Positions 1-5,808 of a stretch of DNA of 7,030 bases are shown one piece after another. The position numbers and the translations under genes were made by a program. Each line of letters begins with the position of its first letter. Positions within the stretch are counted from its first letter, which is position 1. The notes under the pieces were generated by a model. That model did not search any database and had not been told where the DNA came from. It worked only from the letters and a program-made list of their open reading frames with translations. Origin of the DNA: Candidatus Stahliibacteriota bacterium CG08_land_8_20_14_0_20_40_26 (GTDB lineage Bacteria; Hydrothermota; UBA3073); NCBI GenBank assembly GCA_002774315.1, contig PEYP01000079.1:1-7030 (forward strand), given 5' to 3'.

Positions 1-12
1 ATTTTTAAAATC

Positions 13-51
13 ATTCGTGTTATTCGATTAATTTGTGTAAATTCGTGGTTA
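13..51 (+). repeat. Degenerate ATTCGTG-type short repeat tract
   Basis: The tract reads as four related units of 9 to 11 bases: ATTCGTGTT (13-21), ATTCGATTA (22-30), ATTTGTGTAA (31-40) and ATTCGTGGTTA (41-51). It ends 9 bases before the -35 box of the cold-shock gene promoter. The same layout (a unit ending in TGTT, then a unit ending in GTGGTTA) occurs in the CTCTGTG-type repeats at 4679-4699 and 6971-6991, so all three look like members of one loose family. Its function is unknown. An upstream promoter element or a relic of a dispersed repeat are both possible. Confidence 0.5.
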
Positions 52-60
52 ACTTTTTTC

Positions 61-89
61 TTGACAAAGATAAAAATATATGCTATAAT
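61..89 (+). promoter_or_regulatory. Sigma-70-type promoter of the cold-shock gene
   Basis: There is a perfect -35 box TTGACA at 61-66, a spacer of exactly 17 bases, and a perfect -10 box TATAAT at 84-89. The -10 is preceded by TGC (81-83), an extended -10 element, and the spacer is AT-rich. The predicted transcription start is near A96, giving a leader of only about 25 nt. That is much shorter than the long structured leader of E. coli cspA, so cold control by a leader thermosensor is unlikely. High constitutive expression is the simplest inference. Confidence 0.9.
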
Positions 90-120
90 GTCCACATCTT
101 ATATGAAAGGAGGATAGTAG

Positions 121-324
121 ATGATACAAGGCAAGGTAAAATGGTTCAACGAGTCCAGGGGTTATGGATTCATTGAGCGTAAGGATGGTGGTGGAGATGT
201 CTTTGTTCACTATGCCGACATCTCAGGCGAAGGCTTCAAAACCCTGCATGAGGGTGACGAGGTCGAGTTTGATGTGGTAGATGATGTGAAAGGACCAAAA
301 GCAATCAAGGTAACCAAAGTTTAA
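121..324 (+). CDS. csp: Cold-shock domain protein (CspA family)
   Basis: This 67-residue protein is a single cold-shock domain, a five-stranded OB-fold beta barrel that binds single-stranded RNA and DNA. Family members act in the cytoplasm as RNA chaperones that melt mRNA secondary structure. The N-terminal GKVKWFN (4-10) is diagnostic. RNP1 is RGYGFI at 13-18 and RNP2 is VFVHY at 27-31, so the stacking aromatics W8, F9, Y15, F17, F28, H30 and Y31 are in place. The length is normal for the family. The loop KDGGGD (21-26) is slightly longer and more glycine-rich than in E. coli CspA. The ATG start is fixed by a strong AAAGGAGG (106-113) seven bases upstream. The gene stands alone with its own consensus promoter and terminator and converges on metE. 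Whether it is cold-inducible cannot be told from the sequence. Confidence 0.96.
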   Translation: MIQGKVKWFNESRGYGFIERKDGGGDVFVHYADISGEGFKTLHEGDEVEFDVVDDVKGPKAIKVTKV

Positions 325-345
325 AAGTCCTGACAGCGTTCCACC

Positions 346-389
346 AAAAGGGGTTCCAGCCTTCTTCAGGCTGTGACCCCATATTTTTT
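346..389 (+). terminator. Intrinsic terminator after csp, possibly bidirectional
   Basis: The hairpin has an outer stem GGGGT (350-354) with ACCCC (376-380), a 2x2 internal mismatch, and an inner stem CAGCCT (357-362) with AGGCTG (368-373) around a 5-base loop. It is followed by six Ts (384-389), 22 bases beyond the csp stop codon at the nearest edge. On the minus strand the same hairpin is followed by TTTT (complement of 346-349), so it may also stop metE transcripts arriving from the other side, probably less efficiently. Confidence 0.85.
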
Positions 390-414
390 ATTATACGGGA
401 ATGTATTTACAATG

Positions 415-451
415 AGAAAGGTCGGGTCCTTTCTACCTGTCGGTAGACAGG
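415..451 (-). repeat. Two adjacent small palindromes at the metE 3' end
   Basis: One hairpin pairs AGAAAGG (415-421) with CCTTTCT (428-434) around a 6-base loop. The next pairs CCTGTC (436-441) with GACAGG (446-451) around a 4-base loop, and this second one forms the last codons of metE. Neither is followed by a T-run in either direction, so they are not ordinary intrinsic terminators. They could protect the 3' end of the metE mRNA or be a dispersed palindromic element. The second possibility is inference. Confidence 0.55.
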
Positions 452-2592
452 AATTTTAATTCATCCCGTATCTCCTTCGCTGCCTTCACCATATTCCCTA
501 TAGCGGGAACTACCTCTTTCCAATCCCTAGTCTTGAGTCCACAATCAGGATTTATCCATAAACTCTTCTTAGGAATAAACTCCATTGCCTTCTCCACAAC
601 CCTTTTCATATCACAGACAGATGGAACAAGAGGGGAATGGACGTCCCATATACCAGGGCCTATCCCTCTATCAAAGCACTTGTCTTTAAAACACCCGATC
701 AGGGCGCCCCTGTTCCTTGATGCCTCAATTGAGATGACATCAAAGTCCATCATAAGAATCTTATCGATTATCTCCGCAAACTTTGAATAGCACATATGGG
801 TGTGTATCTGTGTCTCGGGTTTTGCCCTAGAGGCGAGTCTAAAGGATTTTATTGCCCACTCAAAATATCTATCCCAGTTTCTCTTTTTTATTGGTGCCCT
901 TTCCCTGAATGCAGGTTCATCTATCTGTATTATCCTTATTCCTTTTTTTTCAAGGTCGCATACCTCATTATAGAGGGAAAGTGCAATCTGATACGCAACC
1001 TCCTTGACAGGTATGTCCTCTCTGGTAAAACTCCAGGCAATTATAGTTACGGGACCTGTAAGTATTGCCTTGACAGGTTTTTGGGTAAGACTCTGTGCAT
1101 AGCTAATTTCCTTTACTGTCATAGGTTCTTTTCTTTTTATGTCACCGTAGATTATAGGGGGACGATAAGCCCTTGTCCCGTATGAGATAATCCAGCCGTT
1201 TTTCGTAGTTGCAACTCCCTGCAGTTTTTTTGCAAAGAACTCTACCATATCAGATCTCTCAAACTCTCCATGAACCAGCACATCCAACCCGGACTTCTCC
1301 TCAAATTCAATCAAGTCCTTTATCTTCTCCTTTATGAATGAATCGTATTCCTCCTTTTTTATTCTACCTTTCTCAAAATCCCTCCTCTTTTTTCTTATCT
1401 CGTTCGTCTGGGGAAAACTTCCTATGGTAGTTGTTGGAAAGAGTGGAAGGGATAAAAATTTTTTCTGGACCTCCCGCCTTATGTGGTATGGCTTATCCCT
1501 TTCGAAGTTCTCTTCTGTAAGGGACCTTACCCTCTCTCTCACTTCTTCATCTATTCCAAAATTATCAATACCGAACTCTTCAGAAAAAGATTTCTCGGCA
1601 ATAAGTCTCAATTCGGAAAGTCTCTCCTCTGCAAATGCAAGTCGCTTAAGCAGTTCCTCCTTCATATCCTCACCTTTTATGGTTACAGGAAGGTGATATA
1701 ATGGAGAGGAATTTGAGATAATAACCTTGTCTGTAAATTTATAAAGGTGCTCAATGAGCTCTTTTACATCTCTTTGAACCGTCCTCCAGACATTCCTTCC
1801 ATTGACAACACCGGCAATAAGCTCTTTATCAGATGGGAATCCATGTTTCTCAATATACCTTAGATTCTCTTTTCCGGCTACGAAATCGAGTCCAATTCCT
1901 AAAAGGGGCAGGTTATAGATTTCTTTAAGAAAGTCAACTGCCTCGTAGTATGTGAAAAGGTATAGCCTACCTCCTATATTCTTATATGCCTCTTTTATAA
2001 TTTTAACCTCCTCTTGAGAGATATCCAGTACAAACGCAGGTTCATCAATATGCACTTTAGAAAATTCTTCTACTATTTCTTTGTAAACATCGCTAATTGC
2101 GAGGAGATAATCGCCAAATTTCTCCTTGGGAATTCCTGTTGAGAGTTTTAGAAATGTAAAGGGGCCTATAAGATATGGAATACCTTTCTTGTGTCTTTCA
2201 AGTTCCTCTCTAGGCTTGTTCCAGCAAAGTTTAAAATCATTGGGTGAAAATCCTCTGAAATCTGGAACGAGATAGTGGTAGTTTGTATTAAACCATTTGG
2301 TAAGCTTAAGAGCTTTCTTCCCTCTGCAAAGCTCAAAGTAATCTTTATAGTCCCCTTTAGTGTATAATCCTATCATAATAGCAGTATCAAGCATATTACA
2401 GTAGAGCGTCATCTCTCCAACAGGAAATAGGTCCACATAGGTTTCGTACTTTGCAAGCCTCTCTTCATCCAGAGATTGGATCCTATGAAGCATCTCTTCT
2501 TCCCCTATATTTTTCTTCCAGTAGTTCTCAATAATTCTTTTGTATTCTCTATTTTGCCCCAATCTCGGGAAACCATAGGCATACGTCTTCAT
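433..2592 (-). CDS. metE: Cobalamin-independent methionine synthase MetE
   Basis: MetE (5-methyltetrahydropteroyltriglutamate-homocysteine methyltransferase) moves a methyl group from polyglutamylated 5-methyl-tetrahydrofolate directly to homocysteine. It is cytosolic and zinc-dependent. The 719-residue product is full length, with two beta-alpha barrels. The N-terminal barrel (about 1-300) has FNTNYHYLVP and the C-terminal barrel (about 385-710) has TTTIGSFPQT (387-396), HGEFERSDMVEFF (441-453) and IDEPAF (557-562). The zinc ligands expected from solved MetE structures are present: H599 and C601 in HMCYS, E623 in SIEAS and C684 in NPDCG. The chosen ATG at 2592 gives MKTYAYGFPRLG, matching the usual family start, and is preceded by GGGGGTG (2596-2602). 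An in-frame TTG at 2622, overlapping the upstream stop codon and preceded by a better ribosome site, would add ten residues. The gene is second in a unit after the protein that makes its methyl donor. Confidence 0.97.
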   Translation of the reverse strand: MKTYAYGFPRLGQNREYKRIIENYWKKNIGEEEMLHRIQSLDEERLAKYETYVDLFPVGEMTLYCNMLDTAIMIGLYTKGDYKDYFELCRGKKALKLTKWFNTNYHYLVPDFRGFSPNDFKLCWNKPREELERHKKGIPYLIGPFTFLKLSTGIPKEKFGDYLLAISDVYKEIVEEFSKVHIDEPAFVLDISQEEVKIIKEAYKNIGGRLYLFTYYEAVDFLKEIYNLPLLGIGLDFVAGKENLRYIEKHGFPSDKELIAGVVNGRNVWRTVQRDVKELIEHLYKFTDKVIISNSSPLYHLPVTIKGEDMKEELLKRLAFAEERLSELRLIAEKSFSEEFGIDNFGIDEEVRERVRSLTEENFERDKPYHIRREVQKKFLSLPLFPTTTIGSFPQTNEIRKKRRDFEKGRIKKEEYDSFIKEKIKDLIEFEEKSGLDVLVHGEFERSDMVEFFAKKLQGVATTKNGWIISYGTRAYRPPIIYGDIKRKEPMTVKEISYAQSLTQKPVKAILTGPVTIIAWSFTREDIPVKEVAYQIALSLYNEVCDLEKKGIRIIQIDEPAFRERAPIKKRNWDRYFEWAIKSFRLASRAKPETQIHTHMCYSKFAEIIDKILMMDFDVISIEASRNRGALIGCFKDKCFDRGIGPGIWDVHSPLVPSVCDMKRVVEKAMEFIPKKSLWINPDCGLKTRDWKEVVPAIGNMVKAAKEIRDELKFLSTDR

Positions 2593-2595
2593 TAA

Positions 2596-2602
2596 CACCC
2601 CC
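2596..2602 (-). promoter_or_regulatory. Ribosome binding site for metE ATG at 2592
   Basis: On the minus strand GGGGGTG lies just before the ATG, with 3 bases between them. It pairs with the 16S tail (complement of GGAGGTG) with one G-U wobble in place of G-A-type consensus, so it is a usable site. It supports the homology-preferred start over the TTG ten codons upstream. Confidence 0.55.
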
Positions 2603-2618
2603 ATAGTTATATTAAAAA

Positions 2619-4400
2619 TCAAATACTAACCTCCTCCCCCATCAACTCCTTTACGATCTCATATCTTCCCTGGGGCATTATACACACCCCCTGATAGGTC
2701 TTCCTTATTTCTTTAAGCAATTCCTTTGCAATACAGATTCCACTTTCTCCATTCTTCATCCTCTCTATTATCTCTTCCGGAATATACATGCCCGGGACCT
2801 CATTTGCAAAGTACTCTGCCTGTCTTATTGAGTGGAGCGGAAGGAGTCCTGCTATAACAGGAATTCCAAAATTGAAGGAGATAAATTTTCGAAGCAGCTC
2901 TATATCAAATACTGGTTGCGTCTGTATGAAACCCGCTCCAAGATTTATTTTCTCCCAAATCCTGTCAGGGTCGACATTCCTTATCGGTGAGGCAATTCCA
3001 ACGAAGAGGTTTGTTCTACCAGCGAGTGGATTTCCAAGCCTATCATATCCATGATTGATTGAGCCTATAGTCTCGACAAGTTCCTTCGCAGTTATTTCAA
3101 ATACTGCAACTGCAAATGGATAGTCTCCAACAGAGGGGGGGTCTCCTGTAAGTGCAAGGATATTATTTATACCAAGTGCGGCTGCTCCCAGGAGCTCAGA
3201 CTGGAGTGCAAGTATATTCCTGTCCCTGCAGGTGAAGTGGAGTATACATTCAAGCCCTGTCTCCCTTTTTATAAGATATGCAAGTGGGAGGGCGCTCATC
3301 CGAAGTTTTGCCATAGGATTGTCGGCAATGTTTATTGCATCCCCACCTACCTTCTTAAAAAGCCTTGCTCCTGCAAGTTCCCTTTCAACAATACCCCCCC
3401 TTGGTGGGTCTATCTCCATTGTATAGACAAACCCCTTTTGTAGTTTCTTTTTTAATTGGGTTACGACCTCAACCTCCTCTGAGACCTTCTCCACTGGTGC
3501 TCTAATGGTTGCAATCTTACGGGGTTTTGGTTTCATCTCTGAGACGCTTTCCTTTATAGCTCTTATGTGTTCTGGAGTAGTGCCACAACATCCTCCAATG
3601 ATTGTAACACCGATGTCGACAAATCTCCTTGCGTACTCTGCAAAATACGAAGGTGTCGCGGGATATAAAAACCTTCCGTAAACAAAGCCTGGATATCCTG
3701 CATTTGGTTGGGCAGAAAGAACTGCGTCTGTGACACATCCCATTCTCTTTAAGGCACTATATATTCCTTTTGGCCCACTCCCGCAGTTCGCCCCCATAAT
3801 TTCCACACCTTTAAGTTCTCTTGCTGCATTGACTCCATCCACGCCAAGAAGTGTCTTGCCATCATCCATAAAGGAGAACTGTGCTATAAATGGAAAATCC
3901 CCGTATAGCTTTTGTAAAGCAAAGATAGCGTCTTTAATCTCCTCTACCCCGGCCATCGTCTCAAATATAATAATATCAACACCGCCATCAAGGAGGGGTG
4001 TTATCTGCTCTCTGAATATATCCCTTCTTTCCTCTTTAGAGAGCTTTATTGCAGATTCATAAGGTCTTGTAATTGGTCCCACTGATCCTCCAATGATTAT
4101 CCCATCACCTGCTACCTCCCTCGCAATCTTTGCTCCTCTATAGTTTATATCTCTTACCTTCTTCCCAAGGTTATAGTATCTCTCAAGGATGAACCTGTTT
4201 GCACCGAATGTGTTGGTCTCTACCAATTCTGCTCCTGCCGCAACATAAGAGCGATGCACAGTTTTTACTATATCGGGATTTGACAGATTAAGTTCATCGT
4301 AACAGTGTCCCTTAGGTACACCAAGAGAGTAAAGCATGGTGCCCATAGCACCATCGGCAATGATTACGCCCTTCTTTATCCTTTCTCTGAAATCAAGCAT
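2619..4400 (-). CDS. yitJ: Bifunctional homocysteine S-methyltransferase / methylene-THF reductase
   Basis: This 593-residue fusion has the architecture of B. subtilis YitJ. Residues 1 to about 290 form a homocysteine S-methyltransferase barrel with ADGAMGT (15-21), ETNTFGAN (61-68) and the three zinc-binding cysteines C206 (ANCGSG) and C271, C272 (GGCCGT), which activate homocysteine. After a charged linker (about 290-320), residues 325-575 form a MetF-type FAD-dependent 5,10-methylene-tetrahydrofolate reductase. Its marks are MEIDPP with the likely catalytic E329, HFTCRDRN (388-395), LTGDPP (417-422) and VIAGLLPL (515-522). The reductase half makes 5-methyl-tetrahydrofolate. The methyl donor of the first half is not known from sequence, because the MetH modules for folate and cobalamin binding are absent. 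The ATG start has only a modest site, GAGAAG, five bases upstream. The gene is first in the unit and overlaps or nearly abuts metE. I see no S-box or T-box leader upstream. Confidence 0.95.
   Translation of the reverse strand: MLDFRERIKKGVIIADGAMGTMLYSLGVPKGHCYDELNLSNPDIVKTVHRSYVAAGAELVETNTFGANRFILERYYNLGKKVRDINYRGAKIAREVAGDGIIIGGSVGPITRPYESAIKLSKEERRDIFREQITPLLDGGVDIIIFETMAGVEEIKDAIFALQKLYGDFPFIAQFSFMDDGKTLLGVDGVNAARELKGVEIMGANCGSGPKGIYSALKRMGCVTDAVLSAQPNAGYPGFVYGRFLYPATPSYFAEYARRFVDIGVTIIGGCCGTTPEHIRAIKESVSEMKPKPRKIATIRAPVEKVSEEVEVVTQLKKKLQKGFVYTMEIDPPRGGIVERELAGARLFKKVGGDAINIADNPMAKLRMSALPLAYLIKRETGLECILHFTCRDRNILALQSELLGAAALGINNILALTGDPPSVGDYPFAVAVFEITAKELVETIGSINHGYDRLGNPLAGRTNLFVGIASPIRNVDPDRIWEKINLGAGFIQTQPVFDIELLRKFISFNFGIPVIAGLLPLHSIRQAEYFANEVPGMYIPEEIIERMKNGESGICIAKELLKEIRKTYQGVCIMPQGRYEIVKELMGEEVSI
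2630..2640 (-). promoter_or_regulatory. Strong Shine-Dalgarno site inside the end of the yitJ-like gene
   Basis: On the minus strand the last codons of the bifunctional gene read GGGGGAGGAGG, a near-ideal ribosome site. It sits seven bases before an in-frame TTG (2622) whose TTGA overlaps the TGA stop, the classic geometry of translational coupling. It therefore competes with the ATG at 2592 as the true metE start, or it helps re-initiation on metE after the upstream gene ends. Confidence 0.55.
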
Positions 4401-4474
4401 AATTACTTCTCAATATACCTTAACCTTGGATGAACACAAAGAATAGAAATGTAAAATGACAAACCGAAAGTTAA

Positions 4475-4532
4475 AAATTCTAAATTCGAAATCCGAAACT
4501 CTAAACAAATTCCAAATTATAAATTCCAAACG
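4475..4532 (+). repeat. Degenerate 7-base tandem repeat, AAATTCN type
   Basis: Read on the plus strand the units are AAATTCT (4475), AAATTCG (4482), AAATCCG (4489) and AAACTCT (4496), then a 4-base partial AAAC (4503), then AAATTCC (4507), AAATTAT (4514), AAATTCC (4521) and a partial AAACG (4528). The seven-base phase is kept except for the single 4-base unit. Bases 4507-4527 match the inverted complement of 4551-4571 at 16 of 21 positions, including AAATTCCAA exactly, so the two arrays could fold together. Function unknown. Confidence 0.65.
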
Positions 4533-4550
4533 ATCCTGGCTTGTCTGGAA

Positions 4551-4578
4551 GAATTTTGAAAATTGGAATTTAGATATT
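4551..4578 (-). repeat. Inverted counterpart of the heptad array
   Basis: Four units in phase, GAATTTT (4551), GAAAATT (4558), GGAATTT (4565) and AGATATT (4572), carry the complement of the AAATTC motif. They lie about 20 bases beyond the first array, across a GC-richer core (CGATCCTGGCTTGTCTGG at 4531-4548). Confidence 0.5.
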
Positions 4579-4579
4579 G

Positions 4580-4617
4580 TTTACCCCGTGAGATAATTTC
4601 ATATCTAACGGGGTGAA
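4580..4617. repeat. Strong palindrome / hairpin, ACCCCGT...ACGGGGT
   Basis: The left arm ACCCCGTGAGATA (4583-4595) and right arm TATCTAACGGGGT (4602-4614) pair along 13 bases with one mismatch, around the 6-base loop ATTTCA. Three more weaker pairs, TTT (4580-4582) with GAA (4615-4617), extend the stem. No T-run follows on either strand, so it is not a standard intrinsic terminator, although it could block 3' exonucleases on the amrS transcript. It resembles a small dispersed palindromic element. Confidence 0.75.
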
Positions 4618-4645
4618 GGATTTAGAAATTATTATTTAGAATTTT
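4618..4645 (-). repeat. Third heptad block, GAATTTA type
   Basis: Directly after the palindrome come GGATTTA (4618), GAAATTA (4625), TTATTTA (4632) and GAATTTT (4639), again in a seven-base phase and in the same orientation as the 4551-4578 block. The units are degenerate, and the palindrome appears to sit inside what would otherwise be one heptad array. Confidence 0.45.
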
Positions 4646-4678
4646 TGCATTGACCTATGTATTATTGATTTTTGATTT

Positions 4679-4699
4679 ATCTCTGTGACCTCTGTGGTT
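4679..4699 (+). repeat. CTCTGTG-type repeat, copy 1
   Basis: The sequence is an imperfect tandem of CTCTGTGAC and CTCTGTGGTT. A near-identical copy lies in opposite orientation at 6971-6991, with only two differences in 21 bases. The pair flanks the antiporter-amrS unit. This copy lies 18 bases beyond the amrS stop codon. Confidence 0.7.
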
Positions 4700-4717
4700 T
4701 GTTTCGTTTTTTCCTTC

Positions 4718-5806
4718 TCATTTCCATACCCCATATATCTCATGCTTGCAGAATTTGCATCTTCCGCCAGTGATATTGCTTTCTAAAATCATAAATCCTT
4801 TTCTTCTAATAAGAAGTTTTTTACACTCTGGACAATAGGTATTTTCCCATTCACCACCGGGGTAGTTTCCAATGTAGACATAATGCAATCCCTCATTCAG
4901 TGCAATTTCTCTTGCGGTCTGGAGTGTTCTTACCGGTGTGGGGGGGAGATGCTGAAGTTTATACATAGGGAAAAATCTGGAAAAGTGAAGGGGTATGTCA
5001 ACACCAAGATTCTCTCTTACCCATATAACAAGTTCTCTTATCATCTTCTTATCGTCGTTAAGAGTTGGTACAATAAGGTTTGTTATCTCAAGATGAACTT
5101 TCTTTTTAACGAGTGTCTTGCAGGTCAAAAGCACAGGATTTAGACTCCCACCAGAAATTTCTCTGTAAAGGTCTTCTGTAAACCATTTTATATCGACATT
5201 TGCAGCATCTATATATTTACAAAGTTCCCGAAGTGGCTCTGGATTCAGGAATCCATTTGTAACCCATACATTTTTTATGCCTCTTCCATTGGCAATCTTT
5301 GCGGTATCCAGCATATACTCATAGAATATAGAGGGTTCAGAGTATGTGTATGCTATTACAGGAATATTCTCCCTTTCTGCAATCCTTACTACCTCATGTG
5401 ATGGAAGAAAATAGTTTTCTGTCTCCTCGGGGCTTTTTTGAGATATACTCCAATTCTGGCAGTACTTACATCTGAAATTGCATCCGGCAGTAGCAATTGA
5501 GAAGGCAGAACTTTGTGGCAAAAAGTGAAAGAGGGGTTTTTTTTCTATCGGATCTATATGGACCGCACAGGGATTGGCATATGCAAGAGTAAACAGTTTA
5601 CCTTTTTTGTTCTCACGCACACGGCAGATTCCCCTCTGTCCCGGAGAAAGAAGGCACTGGTGTGGACAATTTAAGCATTTTACCCGGTTGTTTCCTGCTG
5701 ATTTGTAGTAATATGCCTCTTTTTCCCCTTCCTTTGTTCCCAGGCTACTTAGAAGAAGTGGAGAGATTGAGAGCATCTTTATAAATTCTCTTCTTGTAAG
5801 TTTCAT
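4718..5806 (-). CDS. amrS: AmmeMemoRadiSam-type radical SAM enzyme with Tat-like N-terminus
   Basis: This 362-residue protein matches the AmrS family, which is related to pyruvate formate-lyase activating enzymes. The iron-sulfur motif CNFRCKYC gives C109, C113 and C116, which would bind a 4Fe-4S cluster that cleaves S-adenosylmethionine. Before it lies the family's cysteine cluster C44, C47, C51 and C61 (CLNCPHQC, GICRVREN) and DPIEKKPLFHF. A zinc-ribbon-like tail follows, with C325/C328 and C350/C353, ending GVWK. The substrate of the family is unknown to me. Unusually, the N-terminus MKLTRREFIKML plus a short hydrophobic run (to about residue 22) resembles a twin-arginine signal, with no clear AxA cleavage site. 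I chose the ATG at 5806, with AAGGGG seven bases upstream. A GTG at 5812 overlapping the antiporter stop would add two residues. No Memo or AMMECR1 gene is in the window. Confidence 0.93.
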   Translation of the reverse strand: MKLTRREFIKMLSISPLLLSSLGTKEGEKEAYYYKSAGNNRVKCLNCPHQCLLSPGQRGICRVRENKKGKLFTLAYANPCAVHIDPIEKKPLFHFLPQSSAFSIATAGCNFRCKYCQNWSISQKSPEETENYFLPSHEVVRIAERENIPVIAYTYSEPSIFYEYMLDTAKIANGRGIKNVWVTNGFLNPEPLRELCKYIDAANVDIKWFTEDLYREISGGSLNPVLLTCKTLVKKKVHLEITNLIVPTLNDDKKMIRELVIWVRENLGVDIPLHFSRFFPMYKLQHLPPTPVRTLQTAREIALNEGLHYVYIGNYPGGEWENTYCPECKKLLIRRKGFMILESNITGGRCKFCKHEIYGVWK

Positions 5807-5808
5807 CT

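Larger units (their letters stand above)
4401..4717. other. 317-base gene-free, repeat-rich spacer
   Basis: I see no plausible gene here. The segment separates the amrS stop from the yitJ-like start and is strongly AT-rich. In order it holds the upstream region of the yitJ-like gene (4401-4460, no convincing promoter: only weak boxes such as TTGTCA and TATATT at poor spacing), heptad repeats (4475-4532), a GC-richer core (about 4531-4550), inverted heptads (4551-4578), a strong palindrome (4580-4617), more heptads (4618-4645), and a CTCTGTG-type repeat (4679-4699). No S-box, T-box or cobalamin riboswitch features were recognised. Confidence 0.75.

Noticed and set aside
533..1701. Several plus-strand open frames of 72-129 codons opposite metE
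   Set aside because: They lie antisense to a clearly conserved MetE reading frame, have no recognisable motifs and no ribosome sites I could support. They are shadows of the real gene.
2788..4062. Open frames on both strands inside the bifunctional methyltransferase/reductase gene
   Set aside because: The conserved minus-strand protein explains the whole interval. The others have low-complexity or odd compositions typical of antisense or out-of-frame reading.
4401..4470. SAM (S-box) riboswitch or T-box upstream of the yitJ-like gene
   Set aside because: I looked for the conserved stems and a leader terminator and found only AT-rich sequence with no matching helices.
4583..4614. Intrinsic terminator for amrS
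   Set aside because: The hairpin is strong, but no run of Ts follows on the minus strand (or the plus strand), so I list it as a palindrome instead.
4475..4645. CRISPR array
   Set aside because: The repeat units are 7 bases and degenerate with no unique spacers. No cas genes are nearby.
4679..4699. Terminal inverted repeats of an insertion sequence spanning 4679-6991
   Set aside because: The enclosed genes are an antiporter and a radical SAM enzyme, with no transposase and no evident target-site duplication. A dispersed intergenic repeat is more likely.
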